Source of the DNA: Crossaster papposus | Taxonomy: Eukaryota; Echinodermata; Asteroidea; Velatida; Solasteridae | NCBI GenBank assembly: GCA_037893245.1 | Contig: JBAIAA010000244.1 | Span: forward strand, 496,001 to 560,000 | DNA length: 64,000 nucleotides | Direction of reading: 5' to 3' | Shown here: positions 1-12,749 of the stretch, one piece after another | How the letters are laid out: every line of letters begins with the position of its first letter | How positions within the stretch are numbered: position 1 is the first letter of the stretch | Position numbers and translations under genes: made by a program | Notes under the pieces: model-generated | The model's input: only the letters and a program-made list of their open reading frames with translations | Told to the model about the DNA's origin: nothing | The model's database searches: none

Positions 1-30
1 AATATGTAAAGGGAAAGAATTGTGCATAAG

Positions 31-61
31 AAATATGTAAAGGGAAAGAAGTGTGCATAAG
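31..61. repeat. Reference 31-mer unit
   Basis: First complete canonical unit. On the plus strand 24 of 31 bases are purines and only one is C. It contains a 13-base purine run, AAAGGGAAAGAAG, whose first nine bases are a perfect mirror repeat. The plus strand has two TAA triplets. The minus strand has no stop in any frame, and because 31 is not a multiple of three the three frames form one 31-residue peptide period. Common variants are CATAAT, CATACG, CATCAG or CATTAG at the 3' end, AAGGAAAAG or AAAGAGAAAG in the purine run, and AATTGTGC. Confidence 0.96.
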
Positions 62-97
62 AAATAAACACCTGATGTCGGAACAAGCCCTCGAGTT
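62..97. repeat. Reference type-A 36-mer
   Basis: First complete type-A element. Starting at the shared AAATA, it carries CACCTGATG at positions 8-16, a CpG at 18-19, CAA at 23-25 and the hexamer CTCGAG (XhoI site, second CpG) at 29-34. It ends in TT. The TT plus the first base of the next 31-mer gives TTA, a TAA stop on the minus strand. CAA is TTG on the minus strand, which works as a formal alternative start. Function unknown; no known protein-binding box such as the CENP-B box is recognisable. Confidence 0.95.
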
Positions 98-665
98 AAA
101 TATGTAAAGGGAAAGAAGTGTGCATAAGAAATATGTAAAGGGAAAGAAGTGTGCATAAGAAATATGTAAAGGGAAAGAAGTGTGCATAAGAAATAAACAC
201 CTGATGTCGGAACAAGCCCTCGAGTTAAATATGTAAAGGGAAAGAAGTGTGCATAAGAAATTTGTAAAGGGAAAGAAGTGTGCATAAGAAATAAACACCT
301 GATGTCGGAACAAGCCCTCGAGTTAAATATGTAAAGGGAAAGAAGTGTGCATAAGAAATATGTAAAGGGAAAGAAGTGTGCATAAGAAATATGTAAAGGG
401 AAAGAAGTGTGCATAAGAAATATGTAAAGGGAAAGAAGTGTGCATAAGAAATATGTAAAGGGAAAGAAGTGTGCATAAGAAATATGTAAAGGGAAAGAAG
501 TGTGCATAAGAAATATGTACAGGGAAAGAAGTGTGCATAAGAAATATGTAAAGGGAAAGAAGTGTGCATAAGAAATATGTAAAGGGAAAGAAGTGTGCAT
601 AAGAAATATGTAAAGGGAAAGAAGTGTGCATAAGAAATATGTAAAGGGAAAGAAGTGTGCATAAG

Positions 666-2549
666 AAATAAACACCTGATGTCGGAACAAGCCCTCGAGT
701 TAAATATGTAAAGGGAAAGAAGTGTGCATAAGAAATATGTAAAGGGAAAAAAGTGTGCATAAGAAATAAACACCTGATGTCGGAACAAGCCCTCGAGTTA
801 AATATGTAAAGGGTAAGAAGTGTGCATAAGAAATATGTAAAGGGAAAGAAGTGTGCATAAGAAATAAACACCTGATGTCGGAACAAGCCCTCGAGTTAAA
901 TATGTAAAGGGAAAGAAGTGTGCATTAGAAATATGTAAAGGGAAAGAAGTGTGCATAAGAAATATGTAAAGGGAAAGAAGTGTGCATAAGAAATATGTAA
1001 AGGGAAAGAAGTGTGCATAAGAAATAAACACCTGATGTCGGAACAAGCCCTCGAGTTAAATATGTAAAGGGAAAGAAGTGTGCATAAGAAATATGTAAAG
1101 GGAAAGAAGTGTGCATAAGAAATAAACACCTGATGTCGGAACAAGCCCTCGAGTTAAATATGTAAAGGGAAAGAAGTGTGCATAAAAAATATGTAAAGGG
1201 AAAGAAGTGTGCATAAGAAATATGTAAAGGGAAAGAAGTGTGCATAAGAAATATGTAAAGGGAAAGAAGTGTGCATAAGAAATATGTAAAGGGAAAGAAG
1301 TGTGCATAAGAAATATGTAAAGGGAAAGAAGTGTGCATAAGAAATATGTAAAGGGAAAGAAGTGTGCATAAGAAATAAACACCTGATGTCGGAACAAGCC
1401 CTCGAGTTAAATATGTAAAGGGAAAGAAGTGTGCATAAGAAATATGTAAAGGGAAAGAAGTGTGCATAAGAAATATGTAAAGGGAAAGAAGTGTGCATAA
1501 GAAATAAACACCTGATGTCGGAACAAGCCCTCGAGTTAAATATGTAAAGGGAAAGAAGTGTGCATAAGAAATATGTAAAGGGAAAGAAGTGTGCATAAGA
1601 AATATGTAAAGGGAAAGAAGTGTGCATAAGAAATATGTAAAGGGAAAGAAGTGTGCATAAGAAATAAACACCTGATGTCGGAACAAGCCCTCGAGTTAAA
1701 TATGTAAAGGGAAAGAAGTGTGCATAAGAAATATATAAAGGGAAAGAAGTGTGCATAAGAAATATGTAAAGGGAAAGAAGTGTGCATAAGAAATAAACAC
1801 CTGATGTCGGAACAAGCCCTCGAGTTAAATATGTAAAGGGAAAGAAGTGTGCATAATAAATATGTAAAGGGAAAGAAGTGTGCATAATAAATATGTAAAG
1901 GGAAAGAAGTGTGCATAAGAAATATGTAAAGGGAAAGAAGTGTGCATAAGAAATATGTAAAGGGAAAGAAGTGTGCATAAGAAATATGTAAAGGGAAAGA
2001 AGTGTGCATAAGAAATATGTAAAGGGAAAGAAGTGTGCATAAGAAATATGTAAAGGGAAAGAAGTGTGCATAAGAAATATGTAAAGGGAAAGAAGTGTGC
2101 ATAAGAAATATGTAAAGGGAAAGAAGTGTGCATAAGAAATATGTAAAGGGAAAGAAGTGTGCATAAGAAATAAACACCTGATGTCGGAACAAGCCCCCGA
2201 GTTAAATATGTAAAGGGAAAGAAGTGTGCATAAGAAATATGTAAAGGGAAAGAAGTGTGCATAAGAAATATGTAAAGGGAAAGAAGTGTGCATAAGAAAT
2301 ATGTAAAGGGAAAGAAGTGTGCATAAGAAATATGTAAAGGGAAAGAAGTGTGCATAAGAAATATGTAAAGGGAAAGAAGTGTGCATAAGAAATAAACACC
2401 TGATGTCGGAACAAGCCCTCGAGTTAAATATGTAAAGGGAAAGAAGTGTGCATAAGAAATATGTAAAGGGAAAGAAGTGTGCATAAGAAATATGTAAAGG
2501 GAAAGAAGTGTGCATAAGAAATATGTAAAGGGAAAGAAGTGTGCATAAG
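666..2549. repeat. Higher-order repeat alpha, copy 1
   Basis: Anchors are 690, 788, 886, 1046, 1144, 1397, 1526, 1686, 1815, 2192 and 2414. The spacing series 98, 98, 160, 98, 253, 129, 160, 129, 377, 222 recurs in copies 2 and 3 with changes of single 31-mers. A private CATAAAAAAT unit lies about 40 bp after anchor 1144 (near 1183). The element at anchor 2192 has T to C at 2197, which destroys its CTCGAG hexamer. Confidence 0.88.
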
Positions 2550-4339
2550 AAATAAACACCTGATGTCGGAACAAGCCCTCGAGTTAAATATGTAAAGAGA
2601 AAGAAGTGTGCATAAGAAATATGTAAAGGGAAAGAAGTGTGCATAAGAAATAAACACCTGATGTCGGAACAAGCCCTCGAGTTAAATATGTAAAGGGAAA
2701 GAAGTGTGCATAAGAAATATGTAAAGGGAAAGAAGTGTGCATAAGAAATAAACACCTGATGTCGGAACAAGCCCTCGAGTTAAATATGTAAAGGGAAAGA
2801 AGTGTGCATAAGAAATATGTAAAGGGAAAGAAGTGTGCATAAGAAATATGTAAAGGGAAAGAAGTGTGCATAAGAAATATGTAAAGGGAAGAAGTGTGCA
2901 TAAGAAATAAACACCTGATGTCGGAACAAGCCCTCGAGTTAAATATGTAAAGGGAAAGAAGTGTGCATAAGAAATATGTAAAGGGAAAGAAGTGTGCATA
3001 AGAAATAAACACCTGATGTCGGAACAAGCCCTCGAGTTACATATGTAAAGGGAAAGAAGTGTGCATAAAAAATATGTAAAGGGAAAGAAGTGTGCATAAG
3101 AAATATGTAAAGGGAAAGAAGTGTGCATAAGAAATATGTAAAGGGAAAGAAGTGTGCATAAGAAATATGTAAAGGGAAAGAAGTGTGCATAAGAAATATG
3201 TAAAGGGAAAGAAGTGTGCATAAGAAATATGTAAAGGGAAAGAAGTGTGCATAAGAAATAAACACCTGATGTCGGAACAAGCCCTCGAGTTAAATATGTA
3301 AAGGGAAAGAAGTGTGCATAAGAAATATGTAAAGGGAAAGAAGTGTGCATAAGAAATATGTAAAGGGAAAGAAGTGTGCATAAGAAATAAACACCTGATG
3401 TCGGAACAAGCCCTCGAGTTAAATATGTAAAGGGAAAGAAGTGTGCATAAGAAATATGTAAAGGGAAAGAAGTGTGCATAAGAAATATGTAAAGGGAAAG
3501 AAGTGTGCATAAGAAATATGTAAAGGGAAAGAAGTGTGCATAAGAAATAAACACCTGATGTCGGAACAAGCCCTCGAGTTAAATATGTAAAGGGAAAGAA
3601 GTGTGCATAAGAAATATGTAAAGGGAAAGAAGTGTGCATAAGAAATATGTAAAGGGAAAGAAGTGTGCATAAGAAATAAACACCTGATGTCGGAACAAGC
3701 CCTCGAGTTAAATATGTAAAGGGAAAGAAGTGTGCATAAGAAATATGTAAAGGGAAAGAAGTGTGCATAAGAAATATGTAAAGGGAAAGAAGTGTGCATA
3801 AGAAATATGTAAAGGGAAAGAAGTGTGCATAAGAAATATGTAAAGGGAAAGAAGTGTGCATAAGAAATATGTAAAGGGAAAGAAGTGTGCATAAGAAATA
3901 TGTAAAGGGAAAGAAGTGTGCATAAGAAATATGTAAAGGGAAAGAAGTGTGCATAAGAAATATGTAAAGGGAAAGAAGTGTGCATAAGAAATATGTAAAG
4001 GGAAAGAAGTGTGCATAAGAAATATGTAAAGGGAAAGAAGTGTGCATACGAAATATGTAAAGGGAAAGAAGTGTGCATAAGAAATAAACACCTGATGTCG
4101 GAACAAGCCCTCGAGTTAAATATGTAAAGGGAAAGAAGTGTGCATAAGAAATATGTAAAGGGAAAGAAGTGTGCATAAGAAATATGTAAAGGGAAAGAAG
4201 TGTGCATAAGAAATATGTAAAGGGAAAGAAGTGTGCATAAGAAATATGTAAAGGGAAAGAAGTGTGCATAAGAAATATGTAAAGGGAAAGAAGTGTGCAT
4301 AAGAAATAAACACCTGATGTCGGAACAAGCCCTCGAGTT
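2550..4339. repeat. Higher-order repeat alpha, copy 2
   Basis: Anchors are 2574, 2672, 2770, 2929, 3027, 3280, 3409, 3569, 3698, 4106 and 4328. They match copy 1 at +1,884, then at +1,883 after a one-base deletion in the purine run near 2889. One extra 31-mer lies between 3698 and 4106. The CATAAAAAAT marker recurs near 3066. Copies 1 and 2 are directly adjacent. Confidence 0.87.
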
Positions 4340-5036
4340 AAATATGTAAAGGGAAAGAAGTGTGCATAAGAAATATGTAAAGGGAAAGAAGTGTGCATAA
4401 GAAATATGTAAAGGGAAAGAAGTGTGCATAAGAAATATGTAAAGGGAAAGAAGTGTGCATAAGAAATATGTAAAGGGAAAGAAGTGTGCATAAGAAATAT
4501 GTAAAGGGAAAGAAGTGTGCATAAGAAATATGTAAAGGAAAAGAAGTGTGCATAAGAAATATGTAAAGGGAAAGAAGTGTGCATAAGAAATAAACACCTG
4601 ATGTCGGAACAAGCCCTCGAGTTAAATATGTAAAGGGAAAGAAGTGTGTATAAGAAATATGTAAAGGGAAAGAAGTGTGCATAAGAAATATGTAAAGGGA
4701 AAGAAGTGTGCATAAGAAATATGTAAAGGGAAAGAAGTGTGCATAAGAAATAAACACCTGATGTCGGAACAAGCCCTCGAGTTAAATATGTAAAGGGAAA
4801 GAAGTGTGCATAAGAAATATGTAAAGGGAAAGAAGTGTGCATAAGAAATATGTAAAGGGAAAGAAGTGTGCATAAGAAATATGTAAAGGGAAAGAAGTGT
4901 GCATAAGAAATAAACACCTGATGTCGGAACAAGCCCTCGAGTTAAATATGTAAAGGGAAAGAAGTGTGCATAAGAAATATGTAAAGGGAAAGAAGTGTGC
5001 ATAAGAAATATGTAAAGGGAAAGAAGTGTGCATAAG
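4340..5036. repeat. Spacer between alpha copy 2 and beta copy 1
   Basis: Type-A anchors are 4612, 4772 and 4932, embedded in ordinary 31-mers. One unit has GTGTGTATAAG near 4647. I recognised no higher-order partner for this stretch. Confidence 0.8.
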
Positions 5037-7586
5037 AAATAAACACCTGATGTCGGAACAAGCCCTCGAGTTAAATATGTAAAGGGAAAGAAGTGTGCAT
5101 AAGAAATAAACACCTGATGTCGGAACAAGCCCTCGAGTTAAATATGTAAAGGGAAAGAAGTGTGCATAAGAAATATGTAAAGGGAAAGAAGTGTGCATAA
5201 GAAATATGTAAAGGGAAAGAAGTGTGCATAAGAAATATGTAAAGGGAAAGAAGTGTGCATAAGAAATAAACACCTGATGTCGGAACAAGCCCTCGAGTTA
5301 AATATGTAAAGGGAAAGAAGTGTGCATAAGAAATATGTAAAGGGAAAGAAGTGTGCATAAGAAATATGTAAAGGGAAAGAAGTGTGCATACGAAATAAAC
5401 ACCTGATGTCGGAACAAGCCCTCGAGTTAAATATGTAAAGGGAAAGAAGTGTGCATAAGAAATATGTAAAGGGAAAGAAGTGTGCATAAGAAATATGTAA
5501 AGGGAAAGAAGTGTGCATAAGAAATATGTAAAGGGAAAGAAGTGTGCATAAGAAATATGTAAAGGGAAAGAAGTGTGCATAAGAAATATGTAAAGAGAAA
5601 GAAGTGTGCATAAGAAATATGTAAAGGGAAAGAAGTGTGCATAAGAAATATGTAAAGGGAAAGAAGTGTGCATAAGAAATATGTAAAGGGAAAGAAGTGT
5701 GCATAAGAAATATGTAAAGGGAAAGAAGTGTGCATAAGAAATAAACACCTGATGTCGGAACAAGCCCTCGAGTTAAATATGTAAAGGGAAAGAAGTGTGC
5801 ATAAGAAATATGTAAAGGGAAAGAAGTGTGCATAAGAAATATGTAAAGGGAAAGAAGTGTGCATAAGAAATATGTAAAGGGAAAGAAGTGTGCATAAGAA
5901 ATATGTAAAGGGAAAGAAGTGTGCATCAGAAATATGTAAAGGGAAAGAAGTGTGCATAAGAAATATGTAAAGGGAAAGAAGTGTGCATAAGAAATATGTA
6001 AAGGGAAAGAAGTGTGCATAAGAAATATGTAAAGGGAAAGAAGTGTGCATAAGAAATATGTAAAGGGAAAGAAGTGTGCATAAGAAATAAACACCTGATG
6101 TCGGAACAAGCCCTCGAGTTAAATATGTAAAGGGAAAGAAGTGTGCATAAGAAATAAACACCTGATGTCGGAACAAGCCCTCGAGTTAAATATGTAAAGG
6201 GAAAGAAGTGTGCATAAGAAATATGTAAAGGGAAAGAAGTGTGCATAAGAAATATGTAAAGGGAAAGAAGTGTGCATAAGAAATATGTAAAGGGAAAGAA
6301 GTGTGCATAAGATATATGTAAAGGGAAAGAAGTGTGCATAAGAAATAAACACCTGATGTCGGAACAAGCCCTCGAGTTAAATATGTAAAGGGAAAGAAGT
6401 GTGCATAAGAAATATGTAAAGGGAAAGAAGTGTGCATAAGAAATATGTAAAGGGAAAGAAGTGTGCATAAGAAATATGTAAAGGGAAAGAAGTGTGCATA
6501 AGAAATATGTGAAGGGAAATAAGTGTGCATAAGAAATATGTAAAGGGAAAGAAGTGTGCATAAGAAATATGTAAAGGGAAAGAAGTGTGCATAAGAAATA
6601 TGTAAAGGGAAAGAAGTGTGCATAAGAAATATGTAAAGGGAAAGAAGTGTGCATAAGAAATATGTAAAGGGAAAGAAGTGTGCATAAGAAATAAAAACCT
6701 GATGTCGGAACAAGCCCTCGAGTTAAATATGTAAAGGGAAAGAAGTGTGCATAAGAAATAAACACCTGATGTCGGAACAAGCCCTCGAGTTAAATATGTA
6801 AAGGGAAAGAAGTGTGCATAAGAAATATGTAAAGGGAAAGAAGTGTGCATAAGAAATATGTAAAGGGAAAGAAGTGTGCATAAGAAATATGTAAAGGGAA
6901 AGAAGTGTGCATAAGATATATGTAAAGGGAAAGAAGTGTGCATAAGAAATAAACACCTGATGTCGGAACAAGCCCTCGAGTTAAATATGTAAAGGGAAAG
7001 AAGTGTGCATAAGAAATATGTAAAGGGAAAGAAGTGTGCATAAGAAATATGTAAAGGGAAAGAAGTGTGCATAAGAAATATGTAAAGGGAAAGAAGTGTG
7101 CATAAGAAATATGTAAAGGGAAAGAAGTGTGCATAAGAAATAAACACCTGATGTCGGAACAAGCCCTCGAGTTAAATATGTAATGGGAAAGAAGTGTGCA
7201 TAAGAAATATGTAAAGGGAAAGAAGTGTGCATAAGAAATATGTAAAGGGAAAGAAGTGTGCATAAGAAATAAACACCTGATGTCGGAACAAGCCCTCGAG
7301 TTAAATATGTAAAGGGAAAGAAGTGTGCATAAGAAATATGTAAAGGGAAAGAAGTGTGCATAAGAAATATGTAAAGGGAAAGAAGTGTGCATAAGAAATA
7401 TGTAAAGGGAAAGAAGTGTGCATAAGAAATAAACACCTGATGTCGGAACAAGCCCTCGAGTTAAATATGTAAAGGGAAAGAAGTGTGCATAAGAAATATG
7501 TAAAGGGAAAGAAGTGTGCATAAGAAATATGTAAAGGGAAAGAAGTGTGCATAAGAAATATGTAAAGGGAAAGAAGTGTGCATAAG
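5037..7586. repeat. Higher-order repeat beta, copy 1 (2,550 bp)
   Basis: Anchors are 5061, 5128, 5288, 5417, 5763, 6109, 6176, 6367, 6713, 6780, 6971, 7162, 7291 and 7451. Seven private variants recur exactly 2,550 bp downstream: CATACG near 5391, AAAGAGAAAG near 5594, CATCAG near 5926, GATATATG near 6313, GTGAAGGGAAATAAG near 6511, AAATAAAAACCTG near 6694 and TAATGGGAAAG near 7183. Confidence 0.93.
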
Positions 7587-10012
7587 AAATAAACACCTGA
7601 TGTCGGAACAAGCCCTCGAGTTAAATATGTAAAGGGAAAGAAGTGTGCATAAGAAATAAACACCTGATGTCGGAACAAGCCCTCGAGTTAAATATGTAAA
7701 GGGAAAGAAGTGTGCATAAGAAATATGTAAAGGGAAAGAAGTGTGCATAAGAAATATGTAAAGGGAAAGAAGTGTGCATAAGAAATATGTAAAGGGAAAG
7801 AAGTGTGCATAAGAAATAAACACCTGATGTCGGAACAAGCCCTCGAGTTAAATATGTAAAGGGAAAGAAGTGTGCATAAGAAATATGTAAAGGGAAAGAA
7901 GTGTGCATAAGAAATATGTAAAGGGAAAGAAGTGTGCATACGAAATAAACACCTGATGTCGGAACAAGCCCTCGAGTTAAATATGTAAAGGGAAAGAAGT
8001 GTGCATAAGAAATATGTAAAGGGAAAGAAGTGTGCATAAGAAATATGTAAAGGGAAAGAAGTGTGCATAAGAAATATGTAAAGGGAAAGAAGTGTGCATA
8101 AGAAATATGTAAAGGGAAAGAAGTGTGCATAAGAAATATGTAAAGAGAAAGAAGTGTGCATAAGAAATATGTAAAGGGAAAGAAGTGTGCATAAGAAATA
8201 TGTAAAGGGAAAGAAGTGTGCATAAGAAATATGTAAAGGGAAAGAAGTGTGCATAAGAAATATGTAAAGGGAAAGAAGTGTGCATAAGAAATAAACACCT
8301 GATGTCGGAACAAGCCCTCGAGTTAAATATGTAAAGGGAAAGAAGTGTGCATAAGAAATATGTAAAGGGAAAGAAGTGTGCATAAGAAATATGTAAAGGG
8401 AAAGAAGTGTGCATAAGAAATATGTAAAGGGAAAGAAGTGTGCATAAGAAATATGTAAAGGGAAAGAAGTGTGCATCAGAAATATGTAAAGGGAAAGAAG
8501 TGTGCATAAGAAATATGTAAAGGGAAAGAAGTGTGCATAAGAAATATGTAAAGGGAAAGAAGTGTGCATAAGAAATATGTAAAGGGAAAGAAGTGTGCAT
8601 AAGAAATATGTAAAGGGAAAGAAGTGTGCATAAGAAATAAACACCTGATGTCGGAACAAGCCCTCGAGTTAAATATGTAAAGGGAAAGAAGTGTGCATAA
8701 GAAATAAACACCTGATGTCGGAACAAGCCCTCGAGTTAAATATGTAAAGGGAAAGAAGTGTGCATAAGAAATATGTAAAGGGAAAGAAGTGTGCATAAGA
8801 AATATGTAAAGGGAAAGAAGTGTGCATAAGAAATATGTAAAGGGAAAGAAGTGTGCATAAGATATATGTAAAGGGAAAGAAGTGTGCATAAGAAATAAAC
8901 ACCTGATGTCGGAACAAGCCCTCGAGTTAAATATGTAAAGGGAAAGAAGTGTGCATAAGAAATATGTAAAGGGAAAGAAGTGTGCATAAGAAATATGTAA
9001 AGGGAAAGAAGTGTGCATAAGAAATATGTAAAGGGAAAGAAGTGTGCATAAGAAATATGTGAAGGGAAATAAGTGTGCATAAGAAATATGTAAAGGGAAA
9101 GAAGTGTGCATAAGAAATATGTAAAGGGAAAGAAGTGTGCATAAGAAATATGTAAAGGGAAAGAAGTGTGCATAAGAAATATGTAAAGGGAAAGAAGTGT
9201 GCATAAGAAATATGTAAAGGGAAAGAAGTGTGCATAAGAAATAAAAACCTGATGTCGGAACAAGCCCTCGAGTTAAATATGTAAAGGGAAAGAAGTGTGC
9301 ATAAGAAATAAACACCTGATGTCGGAACAAGCCCTCGAGTTAAATATGTAAAGGGAAAGAAGTGTGCATAAGAAATATGTAAAGGGAAAGAAGTGTGCAT
9401 AAGAAATATGTAAAGGGAAAGAAGTGTGCATAAGAAATATGTAAAGGGAAAGAAGTGTGCATAAGATATATGTAAAGGGAAAGAAGTGTGCATAAGAAAT
9501 AAACACCTGATGTCGGAACAAGCCCTCGAGTTAAATATGTAAAGGGAAAGAAGTGTGCATAAGAAATATGTAAAGGGAAAGAAGTGTGCATAAGAAATAT
9601 GTAAAGGGAAAGAAGTGTGCATAAGAAATATGTAAAGGGAAAGAAGTGTGCATAAGAAATATGTAAAGGGAAAGAAGTGTGCATAAGAAATAAACACCTG
9701 ATGTCGGAACAAGCCCTCGAGTTAAATATGTAATGGGAAAGAAGTGTGCATAAGAAATATGTAAAGGGAAAGAAGTGTGCATAAGAAATATGTAAAGGGA
9801 AAGAAGTGTGCATAAGAAATAAACACCTGATGTCGGAACAAGCCCTCGAGTTAAATATGTAAAGGGAAAGAAGTGTGCATAAGAAATATGTAAAGGGAAA
9901 GAAGTGTGCATAAGAAATATGTAAAGGGAAAGAAGTGTGCATAAGAAATATGTAAAGGGAAAGAAGTGTGCATAAGAAATAAACACCTGATGTCGGAACA
10001 AGCCCTCGAGTT
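7587..10012. repeat. Higher-order repeat beta, copy 2 (tandem)
   Basis: Anchors are 7611, 7678, 7838, 7967, 8313, 8659, 8726, 8917, 9263, 9330, 9521, 9712, 9841 and 10001, each 2,550 bp after its partner. The seven private variants recur near 7941, 8144, 8476, 8863, 9061, 9244 and 9733. I saw no difference from copy 1 by eye. Correspondence is lost after anchor 10001, where the next spacing is 129 instead of 160. Confidence 0.93.
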
Positions 10013-10833
10013 AAATATGTAAAGGGAAAGAAGTGTGCATAAGAAATATGTAAAGGGAAAGAAGTGTGCATAAGAAATATGTAAAGGGAAAGAAGTGTGC
10101 ATAAGAAATAAACACCTGATGTCCGAACAAGCCCTCGAGTTAAATATGTAAAGGGAAAGAAGTGTGCATAAGAAATATGTAAAGGGAAAGAAGTGTGCAT
10201 AAGAAATATGTAAAGGGAAAGAAGTGTGCATAAGAAATATGTAAAGGGAAAGAAGTGTGCATAAGAAATATGTAAAGGGAAAGAAGTGTGCATAAGAAAT
10301 ATGTAAAGGGAAAGAAGTGTGCATAAGAAATATGTAAAGGGAAAGAAGTGTGCATAAGAAATATGTAAAGGGAAAGAAGTGTGCATAAGAAATATGTAAA
10401 GGGAAAGAAGTGTGCATAAGAAATATGTAAAGGGAAAGAAGTGTGCATAAGAAATATGTAAAGGGAAAGAAGTGTGCATAATAAATAAACACCTGATGTC
10501 GGAACAAGCCCTCGAGTTAAATATGTAAAGGGAAAGAAGTGTGCATAAGAAATATGTAAAGGGAAAGAAGTGTGCATAAGAAATATGTAAAGGGAAAGAA
10601 GTGTGCATAAGAAATATGTAAAGGGAAAGAAGTGTGCATAAGAAATAAACACCTGATGTCGGAACAAGCCCTCGAGTTAAATATGTAAAGGGAAAGAAGT
10701 GTGCATAAGAAATATGTAAAGGGAAAGAAGTGTGCATAAGAAATATGTAAAGGGAAAGAAGTGTGCATAAGAAATATGTAAAGGGAAAGAAGTGTGCATA
10801 AGAAATATGTAAAGGGAAAGAAGTGTGCATAAG
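10013..10833. repeat. Spacer between beta copy 2 and alpha copy 3
   Basis: Type-A anchors are 10130, 10507 and 10667. The element at anchor 10130 reads GATGTCCGAAC instead of GATGTCGGAAC. A CATAAT variant immediately precedes the element at anchor 10507. Confidence 0.8.
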
Positions 10834-12625
10834 AAATAAACACCTGATGTCGGAACAAGCCCTCGAGTTAAATATGTAAAGGGAAAGAAGTGTGCATAAG
10901 AAATATGTAAAGGGAAAGAAGTGTGCATAAGAAATAAACACCTGATGTCGGAACAAGCCCTCGAGTTAAATATGTAAAGGGAAAGAAGTGTGCATAAGAA
11001 ATATGTAAAGGGAAAGAAGTGTGCATAAGAAATAAACACCTGATGTCGGAACAAGCCCTCGAGTTAAATATGTAAAGGGAAAGAAGTGTGCATAAGAAAT
11101 AGGTAAAGGGAAAGAAGTGTACATAAGAAATATGTAAAGGGAAAGAAGTGTGCATAAGAAATATGTAAAGGGAAAGAAGTGTGCATAAGAAATAAACACC
11201 TGATGTCGGAACAAGCCCTCGAGTTAAATATGTAAAGGGAAAGAAGTGTGCATAAGAAATATGTAAAGGGAAAGAAGTGTGCATAAGAAATAAACACCTG
11301 ATGTCGGAACAAGCCCTCGAGTTAAATATGTAAAGGGAAAGAAGTGTGCATAAAAAATATGTAAAGGGAAAGAAGTGTGCATAAGAAATATGTAAAGGGA
11401 AAGAAGTGTGCATAAGAAATATGTAAAGGGAAAGAAGTGTGCATAAGAAATATGTAAAGGGAAAGAAGTGTGCATAAGAAATATGTAAAGGGAAAGAAGT
11501 GTGCATAAGAAATAAACACCTGATGTCGGAACAAGCCCTCGAGTTAAATATGTAAAGGGAAAGAAGTGTGCATAAGAAATATGTAAAGGGAAAGAAGTGT
11601 GCATAAGAAATATGTAAAGGGAAAGAAGTGTGCATAAGAAATAAACACCTGATGTCGGAACAAGCCCTCGAGTTAAATATGTAAAGGGAAAGAAGTGTGC
11701 ATAAGAAATATGTAAAGGGAAAGAAGTGTGCATAAGAAATATGTAAAGGGAAAGAAGTGTGCATAAGAAATATGTAAAGGGAAAGAAGTGTGCATAAGAA
11801 ATAAACACCTGATGTCGGAACAAGCCCTCGAGTTAAATATGTAAAGGGAAAGAAGTGTGCATAAGAAATATGTAAAGGGAAAGAAGTGTGCATAAGAAAT
11901 ATGTAAAGGGAAAGAAGTGTGCATAAGAAATAAACACCTGATGTCGGAACAAGCCCTCGAGTTAAATATGTAAAGGGAAAGAAGTGTGCATAAGAAATAT
12001 GTAAAGGGAAAGAAGTGTGCATAAGAAATATGTAAAGGGAAAGAAGTGTGCATAAGAAATATGTAAAGGGAAAGAAGTGTGCATAAGAAATATGTAAAGG
12101 GAAAGAAGTGTGCATAAGAAATATGTAAAGGGAAAGAAGTGTGCATAAGAAATATGTAAAGGGAAAAGAAGTGTGCATAAGAAATATGTAAAGGGAAAGA
12201 AGTGTGCATAAGAAATATGTAAAGGGAAAGAAGTGTGCATAAGAAATATGTAAAGGGAAAGAAGTGTGCATAAGAAATATGTAAAGGGAAAGAAGTGTGC
12301 ATACGAAATATGTAAAATGAAAGAAGTGTGCATAAGAAATAAACACCTGATGTCGGAACAAGCCCTCGAGTTAAATATGTAAAGGGAAAGAAGTGTGCAT
12401 AAGAAATATGTAAAGGGAAAGAAGTGTGCATAAGAAATATGTAAAGGGAAAGAAGTGTGCATAAGAAATATGTAAAGGGAAAGAAGTGTGCATAAGAAAT
12501 ATGTAAAGGGAAAGAAGTGTGCATAAGAAATATGTAAAGGGAAAGAAGTGTGCATAAGAAATATGTAAAGGGAAAGAAGTGTGCATAAGAAATAAACACC
12601 TGATGTCGGAACAAGCCCTCGAGTT
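10834..12625. repeat. Higher-order repeat alpha, copy 3
   Basis: Anchors are 10858, 10956, 11054, 11214, 11312, 11534, 11663, 11823, 11952, 12361 and 12614. Spacings 98, 98, 160, 98, 222, 129, 160, 129, 409, 253 follow copies 1 and 2 with single-unit differences and one inserted A near 12,167. The CATAAAAAAT marker recurs near 11,352, again about 40 bp after the fifth anchor. The right edge is uncertain. Confidence 0.82.
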
Positions 12626-12749
12626 AAATATGTAAAGGGAAAGAAGTGTGCATAAGAAATATGTAAAGGGAAAGAAGTGTGCATAAGAAATATGTAAAGG
12701 GAAAGAAGTGTGCATAATAAATATGTAAAGGGAAAGAAGTGTGCATAAG
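12626..12749. repeat. 31-mer spacer
   Basis: Four 31-mers with no 36-mer, including a CATAAT variant near 12,717. This joins alpha copy 3 to the partial beta copy. Confidence 0.8.

Larger units (their letters stand above)
1..665. repeat. Leading segment of region I
   Basis: Begins with a partial 31-mer (1-30) that carries the AATTGTGC variant. Type-A anchors are 86, 215 and 313, followed by eleven 31-mers before the next anchor at 690. One unit has TTTGTAAAG near 260, and TACAGGG occurs near 528. No higher-order partner was recognised for this segment. Confidence 0.85.

Noticed and set aside
62-97. CENP-B box or another known centromere-protein site in the 36-mer
   Set aside because: I compared the 36-mer on both strands with the CENP-B box pattern from memory and found no match to its required TTCG and CGGG parts in register. 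A centromeric role stays possible but unsupported.
62-97. 36-mer as terminal repeat or target of a transposon
   Set aside because: It is not an inverted repeat, creates no visible target duplication and is always in phase with the 31-mer, so it behaves as an array module and not as an inserted element.
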